A DNA stretch of 64,000 nucleotides. Source: Lysobacteraceae bacterium P. Its GTDB lineage: Bacteria > Pseudomonadota > Gammaproteobacteria > Xanthomonadales > Xanthomonadaceae. A model generated the notes under the pieces. That model was not told the origin of the DNA and made no database searches. It worked only from the letters and a program-made list of their open reading frames with translations. The stretch lies in the NCBI GenBank assembly GCA_005503055.1, contig SCOX01000003.1:1-64000 (forward strand). Reading direction: 5' to 3'. Made by a program: the position numbers and the translations under genes. This document shows positions 17,070 through 24,907 of this stretch, piece after piece (the stretch's first letter is position 1; each line of letters opens with the position of its first letter).

Positions 17070-18190
17070 ACACGAACATCGATGACCAGAGCGAAGCAAA
17101 AGCCCCTGGCGCGAAGGCAAGCGTGAAGAAGGGCGGATACATCGTCGCCGGCGTGATCGCGCTGAGCCTGCTGCTGTACCTGCTCGCCGATCGCTACACG
17201 CCGTACACCTCGCAGGCGAGGATCGAGGGCTACGTCGTGGGCGTGTCGCCGAAAGTCGCCGGTGCGGTGACGAAGATGTCGGTCAGCAACAACCAGGCGG
17301 TGAAGTCCGGGCAACCGCTGGTGGAGATCGATTCCTCGCAGTACCGCATCGCGCTGGACAAGGCGCGCTCCGATCTGGCCAGCGCGCGCAAGCAGTTTGG
17401 CGCCGGCGGCGCGACGGTGGAAGCGGCACGCGCGAGTCTGCAGGCGGCGCGCGCCAACGAACTGAAGGCGCGGCAGGATGCAATGCGTCTGCGTCGTCTG
17501 CGCGAAGAAGATCCGGGCACGATCTCGGTGCGTCGCCAGGAAATCGCCGATGCCACGCTGCAACAGGCCACCGCGCAGGCGGCGGCGGCCGAGGCGGACA
17601 TCCGTCGCGCCATCGACACCATGGGCGGCGACAGCATGGAGGACAACACCGAGCTGGAGACGGCACTGACAGCGGTCGAGAAGGCGGAACTGGACCTGTC
17701 CAACACCGTGATCCGCGCGCCATCGAACGGCGTCATCACCGACCTGCGCACCGACGTGGGCCTGTATGCCGGCACCGGCAACCCGGTGCTGACCCTGGTC
17801 GCCGTCCGCGACGTGTGGATCAACGCCGAATTCACCGAGAACAACCTGGGCCACATGAAAGCCGGAACGCCGGTCGACATCGTGTTCGACGCGATGCCGG
17901 GGCGTGTGTTCAAGGGCGAAGTTCGCAGCATCGGCCTGGGCGTCGGCGCCGACAGCAATCCGCCTGCGGGCACGCTGCCGTCCATCGATAACGATCGCGA
18001 CTGGTTGCGGCAGGCGCAGCGCTTCCCGGTGATCGTCGGCTTCGATGCGAAGCAGGATCCGGCGCTGCGCGACGCGCTGCGTGTCGGCGGTCAGGCCTCG
18101 GTGATCGCCTACGGCGAAGGCAGTGGCATCACGAAGCTGCTCGGCAAGGTCTACATTCGCGTGGCCAGCTGGCTCACGTATGCGTACTGA
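17066..18190 (+). CDS. HlyD/EmrA-type membrane-fusion protein
   Basis: A 374-residue adaptor. One N-terminal membrane helix (GGYIVAGVIALSLLLYLLA) is followed by the first lipoyl half (VVGVSPKVAGAVTKMSVSNNQAVKSGQPLVEID), a long alpha-helical hairpin rich in Ala and Arg, the second lipoyl half (VIRAPSNGVITDLRTDVGLYAGTGNPVLTLV) and a beta-barrel domain. It bridges an inner-membrane transporter to the NodT channel. The start overlaps the NodT stop by 4 nt. The 30-nt downstream neighbour is a DUF2955 membrane protein, which is a common partner of EmrA-like adaptors and may be its pump. Confidence 0.92.
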   Translation: MNTNIDDQSEAKAPGAKASVKKGGYIVAGVIALSLLLYLLADRYTPYTSQARIEGYVVGVSPKVAGAVTKMSVSNNQAVKSGQPLVEIDSSQYRIALDKARSDLASARKQFGAGGATVEAARASLQAARANELKARQDAMRLRRLREEDPGTISVRRQEIADATLQQATAQAAAAEADIRRAIDTMGGDSMEDNTELETALTAVEKAELDLSNTVIRAPSNGVITDLRTDVGLYAGTGNPVLTLVAVRDVWINAEFTENNLGHMKAGTPVDIVFDAMPGRVFKGEVRSIGLGVGADSNPPAGTLPSIDNDRDWLRQAQRFPVIVGFDAKQDPALRDALRVGGQASVIAYGEGSGITKLLGKVYIRVASWLTYAY

Positions 18191-18220
18191 TCGCACCCGA
18201 ACCACGGATGCGAAGCCGTG

Positions 18221-19249
18221 ATGCCGCTGGCCGCACGGCGCACGTTCCGCTTCGGCGCGATCGCGTCGTTGTCGCTGGCGCTGGCCTACGGGCTCGACAC
18301 GCCGCTGCCGTTCCTCGCACCGCTGCTCGCCGTCGCACTGACCGCCACGCCGGCGCCGCCGATGGGAGCGAAAGGCCTGGCCGGATTGCTGCTGGTCGTG
18401 GCCATCACGCTGGGCATCGGCCTGCTGCTGACGCCGGTGCTCAGGTATTACCCGCTGTCGGGCGTGATGATGATCGCCGTGGGCTTGTTCGTCAGCACCT
18501 ACATGAGCGTGGGCATGGGCAAGGGCGCGGTGGCGACGCTGCTCACGATCGGCCTGACGATGATTCCCGCCGCGGGTCTGGTCGAACACGCGTTGGCGCA
18601 GTCGGTGGTGGAGGCGCTGATGATCGGCATCGGGCTGGCGATCATTTGCCAATGGATCGTGTATCCGCTGTTTCCGGAAGACCCGACGCCGCCGCGCCCG
18701 CGCAAACCGGCGGATACCGATTCGCGCAAGGCCGCGTGGATCGCACTGCGCACCACCGTCATCGTGCTGCCGCCGGTGTTGCTGGCGTTATCGAATCCAT
18801 CGATGTACATGGCGATCATCATGAAGGCTGTGCTGCTCGGGCAGCAGGGCACGGACGTCGGCGCCCGCGCGGCAGGGCGCGAACTTCTGGGCTCGACCTT
18901 TCTGGCAGGTGTGTTCGCCTTCGCGTTCTGGTTCGCGCTGAAACTCTGGCCCAACCTGTGGATGTTCGCCCTGTGGATGCTGCTGTTCGGCGTGTACGTG
19001 GGCGGCAAGTTGTATGGCGTGATTCCCACGCGGTTCCCACCTTCGTTCTGGGTCAACGTGGCGGTGACCATGCTGATCCTGATCGGCCCCGCGGTCGAAG
19101 ACAGCAACGGCGGCGACGTCTACGGCGCATTCGCCCAGCGTTTCATCCTGTTCGTCGCCGTCACGGTGTACGCGTGGTTCGCGATCCTGATCCTGGAGAG
19201 ATTGCGCGCCCGCCGTTCCGCACGAGCCGTCCGCGCGACCCACGCATGA
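18221..19249 (+). CDS. DUF2955 (FUSC-like) inner-membrane protein
   Basis: About 342 residues with two blocks of membrane helices around a short cytoplasmic linker (FPEDPTPPRPRKPADTDSRKAAW). The arrangement, with FGAIASLSLALAYGLDTPLPFLAPLLAVALT at the start and a second similar block from residue 175, is that of DUF2955, related to the fusaric-acid-resistance/aromatic-acid exporter (FUSC/AaeB) group. It is the likely inner-membrane pump for the HlyD adaptor upstream. ATG 18221 is preferred over GTG 18218 immediately before it. Substrate is unknown; aromatic acids are typical for the superfamily. Confidence 0.85.
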   Translation: MPLAARRTFRFGAIASLSLALAYGLDTPLPFLAPLLAVALTATPAPPMGAKGLAGLLLVVAITLGIGLLLTPVLRYYPLSGVMMIAVGLFVSTYMSVGMGKGAVATLLTIGLTMIPAAGLVEHALAQSVVEALMIGIGLAIICQWIVYPLFPEDPTPPRPRKPADTDSRKAAWIALRTTVIVLPPVLLALSNPSMYMAIIMKAVLLGQQGTDVGARAAGRELLGSTFLAGVFAFAFWFALKLWPNLWMFALWMLLFGVYVGGKLYGVIPTRFPPSFWVNVAVTMLILIGPAVEDSNGGDVYGAFAQRFILFVAVTVYAWFAILILERLRARRSARAVRATHA

Positions 19250-19286
19250 TCCGAGCCACGCATGATTTGAACCATGGAGGTGCGAC

Positions 19287-19727
19287 ATGTTGCTGAATAT
19301 CGTGATCGGCCTTGCGACGATGACGGTCTGCCTGACGCTGCAGTCCGTGCTTATCGTGGTGGCGCTGCGGTACTACACGCGGCATGACGTCATGGGAAAC
19401 AACCCGACCGCGTGGTCGATACTGCGCGTGCTCAATGCCGTGATGACCCTGCTGGTGGTCGGCAACCTCGTCCAGCTGTTCATCTGGGCCTTCGTGTTCC
19501 GCCTGCTCGGAGAATTCGATGCGCTGGACGTCGCCGTGTATCACTCGGCCGTCAACTTCGCGAGCCTGGGTTACGGCGACATCGTCATGTCCGAGCGCTT
19601 CCGCCTGCTCGGTCCCCTGGAGGCGGTCAACGGCGTGCTGATGATCGGCGTGTCCACCGCGGCGCTGATGACGACGCTGCAGGATGCCTACAACCGAACA
19701 CGGGCGGCGCGGTCCGGGCCCGGATGA
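19287..19727 (+). CDS. Two-helix ion channel (potassium-channel-like pore)
   Basis: A 146-residue membrane protein with the pore loop NFASLGYGDIVMSERFRLLGPLEAVNG. SLGYGD is a K+-channel selectivity-filter-like sequence (canonical TVGYGD), and it lies between the helices VLNAVMTLLVVGNLVQLFIWAFVF and NGVLMIGVSTAALMTTL, the ion_trans_2 layout. A hydrophobic segment at the start (LLNIVIGLATMTVCLTLQSVLIVVAL) gives three helices in all. A GGAGG site precedes ATG 19287. It closes the export module; it may balance membrane potential during transport, which is speculation. Confidence 0.85.
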   Translation: MLLNIVIGLATMTVCLTLQSVLIVVALRYYTRHDVMGNNPTAWSILRVLNAVMTLLVVGNLVQLFIWAFVFRLLGEFDALDVAVYHSAVNFASLGYGDIVMSERFRLLGPLEAVNGVLMIGVSTAALMTTLQDAYNRTRAARSGPG

Positions 19728-19743
19728 TCGTCGATCGCCGGCC

Positions 19744-21180
19744 TCACTTCGCCAGCCAGCGCACCATCTTGTCGACGAAGCCGCTGTACGGCGGCTTGAG
19801 CAGATCGCTGCCGGCCATGCGGCGCTGGCGGAACACCGGCAGCAGCTTGCTGAAGGTGTCGAAGCCGGTGCGGCCGTGGATCGCGCCGATGCCGCTGGGG
19901 CCGATGCCGCCGAAGGGCAGATCGTGCGCGCCGAAATGCAGCAGCGTGTCGTTGACGGTGACGCCGCCTGCAAGCGCGCTCGACACGATCCTGTCGATGC
20001 TGCGCGCGTCATCGCTGAAGGGATACAGCGCCAGCGGGCGGTCCATCGACTGGATCCGCGCGATCGCGTCGTCCAGCGTGCGATACGACAGCACCGGCAG
20101 GATCGGGCCGAAGATCTCGTTGCGCATCACCTGCGAATCCATCGGCGGCTCCAGCACCAGCGTCGGCGGGAACAGGCGGTCCTGCGCCAGGCGGGTGCGT
20201 GCGGCGGCGTCGGCATCGGCGGTGAACGGTTCGACCACGGTCGCACCGCGCGCGCGCGCGTCGTCGACGTAACCGCGCAGTCGCGCGTACTGGGCATCGT
20301 TGATGATGCGGGTGTAGTCGTGCGGCGCGCTGAAGTCGCCGTAGCGCGATTGCAGCTCGCGGCGCAGCGCCTCGACGAAGGCGTCGCGGCGCGCGGCATC
20401 GACCAGCACATAGTCCACGCCGATGCAGGTCTGACCGGCGTTGAACCACTTGCCGGTGGCGATGCGCGCGGCGGCGCGTTCGATAGGGAAGTCGGCGCAC
20501 ACCAGCGCCGGCGCCTTGCCGCCCAGCTCCAGCGTCACCGGCGTCAGGTTCGGCGCGGCGGCCGCCATCACCTTGCGGCCGACGGCGGTGGAACCGGTGA
20601 ACAGCAGGTGGTCGAACGGCAGCCCGGCGAACGCGGCGCCGACTTCCGGTCCGCCCAGCGCGACGGCTACGCGGTCGGCCGGGAAGACCTCGGCCAGCAG
20701 TTCGCGCAGCCAGCGCGCGGTGCGCGGCGTGTGTTCGGACGGCTTGAGATAGACGTGGTTGCCGGCGGCGATCGCCGAGACCAGCGGCACCAGCGCCAGA
20801 TTCACCGGGTAGTTCCAGGGCGACAGGATGCCGACCACGCCGACGGGTTCGGGCACGATGCGCGCGCTCGCCGGCCAGAAACGCCAGCCGACGGCGGCAC
20901 GACGCGGCTTGGTCCAGCGGCGCAGGTGCTTGAGCGCATGGTCGAGCTCGGCCAGCACGATCATGATCTCCGACAGCAGGTTCTCGTGCTGGCTGCGGTG
21001 GCCGAAGTCGGCGCGGATCGCTTCGTCCATCGAGTCGATGCGGGCGCGGAACGCGTCGCGCAGGCGGGTGAGGTCCGCGCGGCGTTGCGACAGATCGGGC
21101 TTGCGGGCCAGCCACGCGCGGCGCAGCTGGTCACGGGTGGCGGCAAGTTCGTCGAGCGGCGTGTCGGCGGTGATGTCCAT
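19744..21180 (-). CDS. Coniferyl-aldehyde-type aldehyde dehydrogenase
   Basis: A 478-residue ALDH from ATG 21180. Family blocks are GVVGILSPWNYPVNLAL, YLKPSEHTP, LLFTGSTAVGRKVM, TLELGGKAPALV with the catalytic Glu, NAGQTCIGVDYVLV with catalytic Cys, and NEIFGPILPVL. The short-chain NAD-type architecture with a hydrophobic C-terminal tail resembles coniferyl aldehyde dehydrogenase (CalB-like) and fatty-aldehyde dehydrogenases. It oxidises aldehydes to acids. It is convergent with the channel gene and stands alone. The true substrate cannot be read from sequence. Confidence 0.92.
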   Translation of the reverse strand: MDITADTPLDELAATRDQLRRAWLARKPDLSQRRADLTRLRDAFRARIDSMDEAIRADFGHRSQHENLLSEIMIVLAELDHALKHLRRWTKPRRAAVGWRFWPASARIVPEPVGVVGILSPWNYPVNLALVPLVSAIAAGNHVYLKPSEHTPRTARWLRELLAEVFPADRVAVALGGPEVGAAFAGLPFDHLLFTGSTAVGRKVMAAAAPNLTPVTLELGGKAPALVCADFPIERAAARIATGKWFNAGQTCIGVDYVLVDAARRDAFVEALRRELQSRYGDFSAPHDYTRIINDAQYARLRGYVDDARARGATVVEPFTADADAAARTRLAQDRLFPPTLVLEPPMDSQVMRNEIFGPILPVLSYRTLDDAIARIQSMDRPLALYPFSDDARSIDRIVSSALAGGVTVNDTLLHFGAHDLPFGGIGPSGIGAIHGRTGFDTFSKLLPVFRQRRMAGSDLLKPPYSGFVDKMVRWLAK

Positions 21181-21306
21181 ACGGGTGAGTGTAGACCTCG
21201 GTCGCGAGGGCCGCAGGGGCCAAACCGGCGCGGACCGGGGGGCGTCGCGGTCGCGCGTCGACGCTCCACCACGGCCGGACGAAGGCATGCGCGCTAGACT
21301 TCGCGC

Positions 21307-21846
21307 ATGACCACGCGCCCCTATCTCGATACCTTTCCCGTCCAAGGCGAACGGGTCTACATAGACCCCTCGGCGGTGGTGATCGGCGACGTGACGCTGG
21401 GCGACGACGTGTCCGTGTGGCCCGGCTGCGTGATCCGCGGCGACGTCAACTCGATCCACATCGGCGCGCGCACCAACGTGCAGGACGGGACCATCGTCCA
21501 CGTCACCCACGAAGGTCCGTTCACTCGCCCGGGCGGCCTGCCGACCGTGGTCGGCAACGACGTGACCATCGGCCACGGCGTGATCCTGCACGCCTGCACG
21601 CTCGACGACTTCAGTCTGATCGGCATGGGCGCGCGGATCCTGGACGGTGCCCGCGTGCACCGGCATGGCTTCGTGGGAGCCGGTGCGGTGGTGGCGCCGG
21701 GCAAGCAGGTCGGCGAAGGGGAGCTGTGGCTGGGCAACCCGGCGCGCCTGGTGCGTCGCCTGGACGACCGCGAGATCGAACAGTTGCACTACAGCGCCGC
21801 GCACTATGTACGATTGAAGGACCGCTACCTCGGCATGGCCGGGTAG
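21307..21846 (+). CDS. Gamma-class carbonic anhydrase-like hexapeptide protein
   Basis: A 179-residue left-handed beta-helix protein with hexapeptide repeats. It starts FPVQGERVYIDPSAVVIGDVTLGDDVSVWPGCVIRGDVN and contains three candidate zinc His: HVTHEG, GHGVILHAC. This is the YrdA/CaiE/PaaY group of gamma carbonic-anhydrase-like proteins. Some hydrate CO2, others act as thioesterases (PaaY). It is cytoplasmic and trimeric in known cases. It is divergent from the ALDH gene and 81 nt before the RDD series, so it may or may not be in that operon. Confidence 0.9.
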   Translation: MTTRPYLDTFPVQGERVYIDPSAVVIGDVTLGDDVSVWPGCVIRGDVNSIHIGARTNVQDGTIVHVTHEGPFTRPGGLPTVVGNDVTIGHGVILHACTLDDFSLIGMGARILDGARVHRHGFVGAGAVVAPGKQVGEGELWLGNPARLVRRLDDREIEQLHYSAAHYVRLKDRYLGMAG

Positions 21847-21927
21847 CGGGCGGCAGGGCGCGGCAGGGGGCCGCGGTCACCGCACACGGGACGTCCGACG
21901 CGACGTCCGCAGGGGACGGGGGAATAC

Positions 21928-22446
21928 ATGGAAGGCTTCGAATACCGCAATCCTTACGCGGCGCCGACCGCGCAAGCGCCGATCGCGCCGATCGAACACT
22001 ACGACGACGGCTTGGTGACCGCAGGCCGGCTGCAACGCCTGATGGCGTACCTGGTCGATCTCGGCATCAGCGTCGCCATCATGGTTCCCGCGCTGATCGG
22101 CATCCTGCGCTACCGCCCGGAACGCGGTATCGGCGAACTGGGCGGCTCGCTCATCGGTTTGTCGGTGATCGCGCTGCTGGGGTTGTTCGTCTACACCCTG
22201 ATGCTCTTGTCGCGCGAAGGCCAGACCCTCGGCAAGCGCATCATCGGCATCCGCATCGTGCGCACCGACGGCGAGCGCGTCAGCCTGGGGCGTTTGATCG
22301 GCCTTCGCTACTTCGCGCCGGGCCTGGTGGGTGCGATCCCGTACGTGGGCTGGGTCTTCTCGCTGGCGAACATCCTGTGGATCTTCGGCGAGGAACGCCG
22401 CTGCCTGCATGACCACTTCGCCGACACGATGGTGGTGAACGTCTGA
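21928..22446 (+). CDS. RDD family membrane protein 1
   Basis: A 172-residue protein with a soluble N-terminus carrying the NPYAAPTAQ motif (residues 8-16), then two or three helices of the RDD domain. The R-D-D positions are seen in GRLQRLMAYLVDLGIS and in the second half GQTLGKRIIGIRIVRTDGERVSLGRLIGLRYFAPGLV, ending CLHDHFADTMVVNV. A GGGGGA site precedes the ATG. RDD proteins are small inner-membrane proteins; some are Na+/H+ antiporters, most have no known role. It is the closest paralogue of the next gene and opens the RDD-MoxR-DUF58 region. Confidence 0.9.
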   Translation: MEGFEYRNPYAAPTAQAPIAPIEHYDDGLVTAGRLQRLMAYLVDLGISVAIMVPALIGILRYRPERGIGELGGSLIGLSVIALLGLFVYTLMLLSREGQTLGKRIIGIRIVRTDGERVSLGRLIGLRYFAPGLVGAIPYVGWVFSLANILWIFGEERRCLHDHFADTMVVNV

Positions 22447-22570
22447 GCTCGGCGGCGATGCAACAAGCACGCGCGAACCGGCCGGGCAATTACGAATCGT
22501 CCGATTCATTTGGCCAAGGCGCGATGGGCACATTCGAATGTCCCCCGCACCGCCAACCGAGTGAACGACC

Positions 22571-23071
22571 ATGAACGACCTTCGTCCCAACCCTTACGCC
22601 GCGCCGGCTTCCACGATCACGGAGGCGGCCAACGCCGTCCCCGCCCAGAAGGCCGAGCGCGGCACGCGCCTGCTCGCGGCGCTCACCGATGGCGTGCTGG
22701 CCGTGCCCGCCTGGCTTCCCCTGGTGATCGGTTCGCAGCTGGTGGCCGGCGAGAAACGCACGCTCGGCATCGCCCTCATCGTGATCGGGCTCATCGCGCT
22801 GATCGCACTGGTCGTCTACCAGTTGACGCTGCTCGCACGCCACGGACAAACCTTGGGCAAGCGCTGGCAGAAGATCCGCATCGTCCGCACGAACGGCGAA
22901 CGCATCGGCTTCGGGCGCCTGTTCGGGCTGCGCCTGATCGCACCGGCCGCGGTCAGCGCGGTTCCCTTCCTGGGCGGACTGTTCTCGCTGGCGAACGTCC
23001 TGTGGATTTTCGGAAGCGAGCGCCGCTGCCTGCATGACCATCTCGCCGACACGATCGTCGTGAACACCTGA
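22571..23071 (+). CDS. RDD family membrane protein 2
   Basis: A 166-residue protein: N-terminal NPYAAPAS motif, two to three hydrophobic segments, and the RDD second half GQTLGKRWQKIRIVRTNGERIGFGRLFGLR, ending CLHDHLADTIVVNT. The C-terminal 75 residues match RDD protein 1 closely, so this is a recent tandem duplicate. Nonetheless the first half has diverged more. Its TGA overlaps the ATG of the third RDD gene by one base (TGATG), so the two are translationally coupled. Function unknown. Confidence 0.9.
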   Translation: MNDLRPNPYAAPASTITEAANAVPAQKAERGTRLLAALTDGVLAVPAWLPLVIGSQLVAGEKRTLGIALIVIGLIALIALVVYQLTLLARHGQTLGKRWQKIRIVRTNGERIGFGRLFGLRLIAPAAVSAVPFLGGLFSLANVLWIFGSERRCLHDHLADTIVVNT

Positions 23072-23751
23072 TGCTCGACACGTATCGGGAAGTCGTCACC
23101 CCCGAGGGCGTTGCCCTGCACCTGCCCGCAGCGGGCCCGGTGCCACGCGCGCTGGCGTGGGTGATCGACTTCCTGATCCGTGCCGGCGCGATGCTCGCCA
23201 TGGGCACGGTGCTGGGCGCGCTCGGTCGGGCCGGCGTGGGCGTGTACACGGTGGCGATGTTCCTGGTGTTCTGGTTCTACCCGGTGGTGTTCGAGGCGAT
23301 GTGGGACGGCCGCACGCCGGGCAAGCGCTCGCTCGGGCTGCGCGTGATCGCCGCCAACGGCGCGCCGGTGGGATGGCTCGCCGCCTTCACCCGGAACCTG
23401 CTGCGCGTGGTGGACATGCTTCCCCTGGCCTACGCGACCGGGCTGGTGGCGAGCCTGCTCGATCCCTGGGGCCGCCGACTCGGCGACATGGTCGCCGGCA
23501 CGCTGGTGGTGCACGAGGCACGTCCGCGCGACCCGCAACCGGCGCCGGCCGATACCGCGCTGGCACCGTCCATCGCGCTGCGTCCTTACGAACAGGCCGC
23601 GCTGGTGGCCTTCGCCGAACGCGGTCCGCGCCTGAGCGAAGCGCGACAGGCGGAGCTGGCCGATCTGGCCCAACCGCTCACCGGCGCGCGCGGCACGCAG
23701 GCGGTGACACGCCTGTACCGCATGGCGAACTGGCTGCTGGGGCGACGATGA
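23071..23751 (+). CDS. RDD family membrane protein 3
   Basis: A 226-residue RDD protein without the NPY motif. The RDD core is near the start (VPRALAWVIDFLIRAGAML), with WDGRTPGKRSLGLRVIAANGAPVGWLAAFTRNLLRVVDMLP and RRLGDMVAGTLVVHEA. A soluble tail of about 75 residues follows, Pro/Ala-rich and charged (LSEARQAELADLAQPL). This is the RDD type found directly upstream of SpoIIM-DUF4129-DUF4350-MoxR-DUF58 loci, so it is probably the conserved member of that set while the two shorter paralogues are local additions. Confidence 0.9.
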   Translation: MLDTYREVVTPEGVALHLPAAGPVPRALAWVIDFLIRAGAMLAMGTVLGALGRAGVGVYTVAMFLVFWFYPVVFEAMWDGRTPGKRSLGLRVIAANGAPVGWLAAFTRNLLRVVDMLPLAYATGLVASLLDPWGRRLGDMVAGTLVVHEARPRDPQPAPADTALAPSIALRPYEQAALVAFAERGPRLSEARQAELADLAQPLTGARGTQAVTRLYRMANWLLGRR

Positions 23752-23755
23752 AGAC

Positions 23756-23890
23756 AGCCGGGATTCGGGATTCGGGATTCGTGATTCGCAAAAGCGGGGC
23801 GCGAGGCGCTGCGTGCGTGGACGTATCGGATTCCTTCAGCCGTTCGGATCGCACGATCGAATCCCGAATCCCGGATCCCGAATCACGGCT
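23756..23890. repeat. Inverted CCCGAAT heptamer arrays forming a stem-loop
   Basis: Left arm 23756-23788 (GGGATTC units) and right arm 23858-23890 (CCCGAAT units) are imperfect reverse complements over 33 nt with three mismatches, separated by 69 nt. It uses the same heptamer as the array at 3326-3502. It begins 4 nt after the RDD3 stop and ends 6 nt before the SpoIIM-like ATG. In the mRNA the folded stem would reach the translation start of that gene, so it may act as a control element. Confidence 0.85.
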
Positions 23891-23896
23891 TGTTCC

Positions 23897-24907
23897 ATGA
23901 AGCAGGAACACTTCGTCCAGCGCCACCAGGCCGAATGGATCGCCTTCGAGCACTGGCTCGACGCGCGCGGCGAAAGCGCGCGCAAGGCGCGCATGGAACG
24001 CCGCAATTGGCACGGCCTGTCCGACGCCGAACTGCCGTCGCGCTACCGCCGTCTGTGCCAGCAACTCGCACTGGCGCGTCGTCGCGGCTACAGCCCGGTG
24101 GTGACCGACCGTCTGCAGGTGCTGATGCAGCGCGGCCACGGCCTGATGTATCGGACCGCGGTGCCGCGCTGGCGCCGCGCAGTGGAGTTCCTGTTGGCCG
24201 GTTTCCCGCGACTGGTGCGCGCCGAACGCGGCTGCATGCTCGCCTCCTTCGTGCTGTTCTGGGCGCCGCTGGTGATCGTGTTCGCGGCGATCCAGTGGAC
24301 GCCGGAGCTGTCGTCGTCGCTGTTCGATCCCGTCCAGCTGATGCAGTTCGAACACATGTACGACCCGGCCGACCCCGCGCGCAAGCTCGGTCGCGACAGC
24401 GGCACCGACGTGGCGATGTTCGGCCATTACGTGTGGAACAACGTCAGCATCGGCTTTCGCACCTTCGCCAGCGGGCTGATCGCGGGCGTGGGGTCCGTCG
24501 TGGTGCTGATCGTCAACGGGGTGATGATCGGCGGCGTCGCGGGGCACCTGCAGGCGGTGGGGCACGGCGACCCGTTCTGGCGTTTCGTTGCGGGCCACTC
24601 CGCGCCGGAACTGACCGCGATCGTCATAGCCGGAGGCGCCGGACTTCGGTTGGGGCTGGCGCTGATCGCGCCCGGCCAGCGGCGACGCGTGGATTCGCTG
24701 GTCGAAGGCGGACGTCGCGGCGCGCTGCTGTGCGTGGGCGTGCTGGCGATGCTGGTCTTCGCCGCGTTCGTGGAGGCCTTCTGGTCGTCGATCGCATGGA
24801 TTCCCGCCTGGATCAAGTACAGCGTCGGCGGCGTGCTGTGGACGCTTATCGCCGCCTGGCTGTTGCTGGGTGGCCGTAACCTTCCCGCGCAGGACGCCAT
24901 CGCGTGA
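23897..24907 (+). CDS. SpoIIM-like stage II sporulation family membrane protein
   Basis: A 336-residue membrane protein. The N-terminal ~90 residues are soluble (MKQEHFVQRHQAEWIAFEHWLDARGE), then four or five helices follow. Family features are FASGLIAGVGSVVVLIVNGVMIGGVAGHL and GHSAPELTAIVIAGGAGLRLG, with the HSxPE motif of the SpoIIM/DUF95 family. Despite the name this organism type does not sporulate; such proteins are partners of RDD and MoxR-DUF58 genes. No clear Shine-Dalgarno box is seen, and the ATG sits next to the inverted repeat. It overlaps the DUF4129 gene by 4 nt. Confidence 0.88.
   Translation: MKQEHFVQRHQAEWIAFEHWLDARGESARKARMERRNWHGLSDAELPSRYRRLCQQLALARRRGYSPVVTDRLQVLMQRGHGLMYRTAVPRWRRAVEFLLAGFPRLVRAERGCMLASFVLFWAPLVIVFAAIQWTPELSSSLFDPVQLMQFEHMYDPADPARKLGRDSGTDVAMFGHYVWNNVSIGFRTFASGLIAGVGSVVVLIVNGVMIGGVAGHLQAVGHGDPFWRFVAGHSAPELTAIVIAGGAGLRLGLALIAPGQRRRVDSLVEGGRRGALLCVGVLAMLVFAAFVEAFWSSIAWIPAWIKYSVGGVLWTLIAAWLLLGGRNLPAQDAIA

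Noticed and set aside
14616-18652. Long antisense frames opposite the export module
   Set aside because: They are rich in Arg, His and Gln without family motifs and mirror the plus-strand genes; GC-rich DNA gives such shadow frames.
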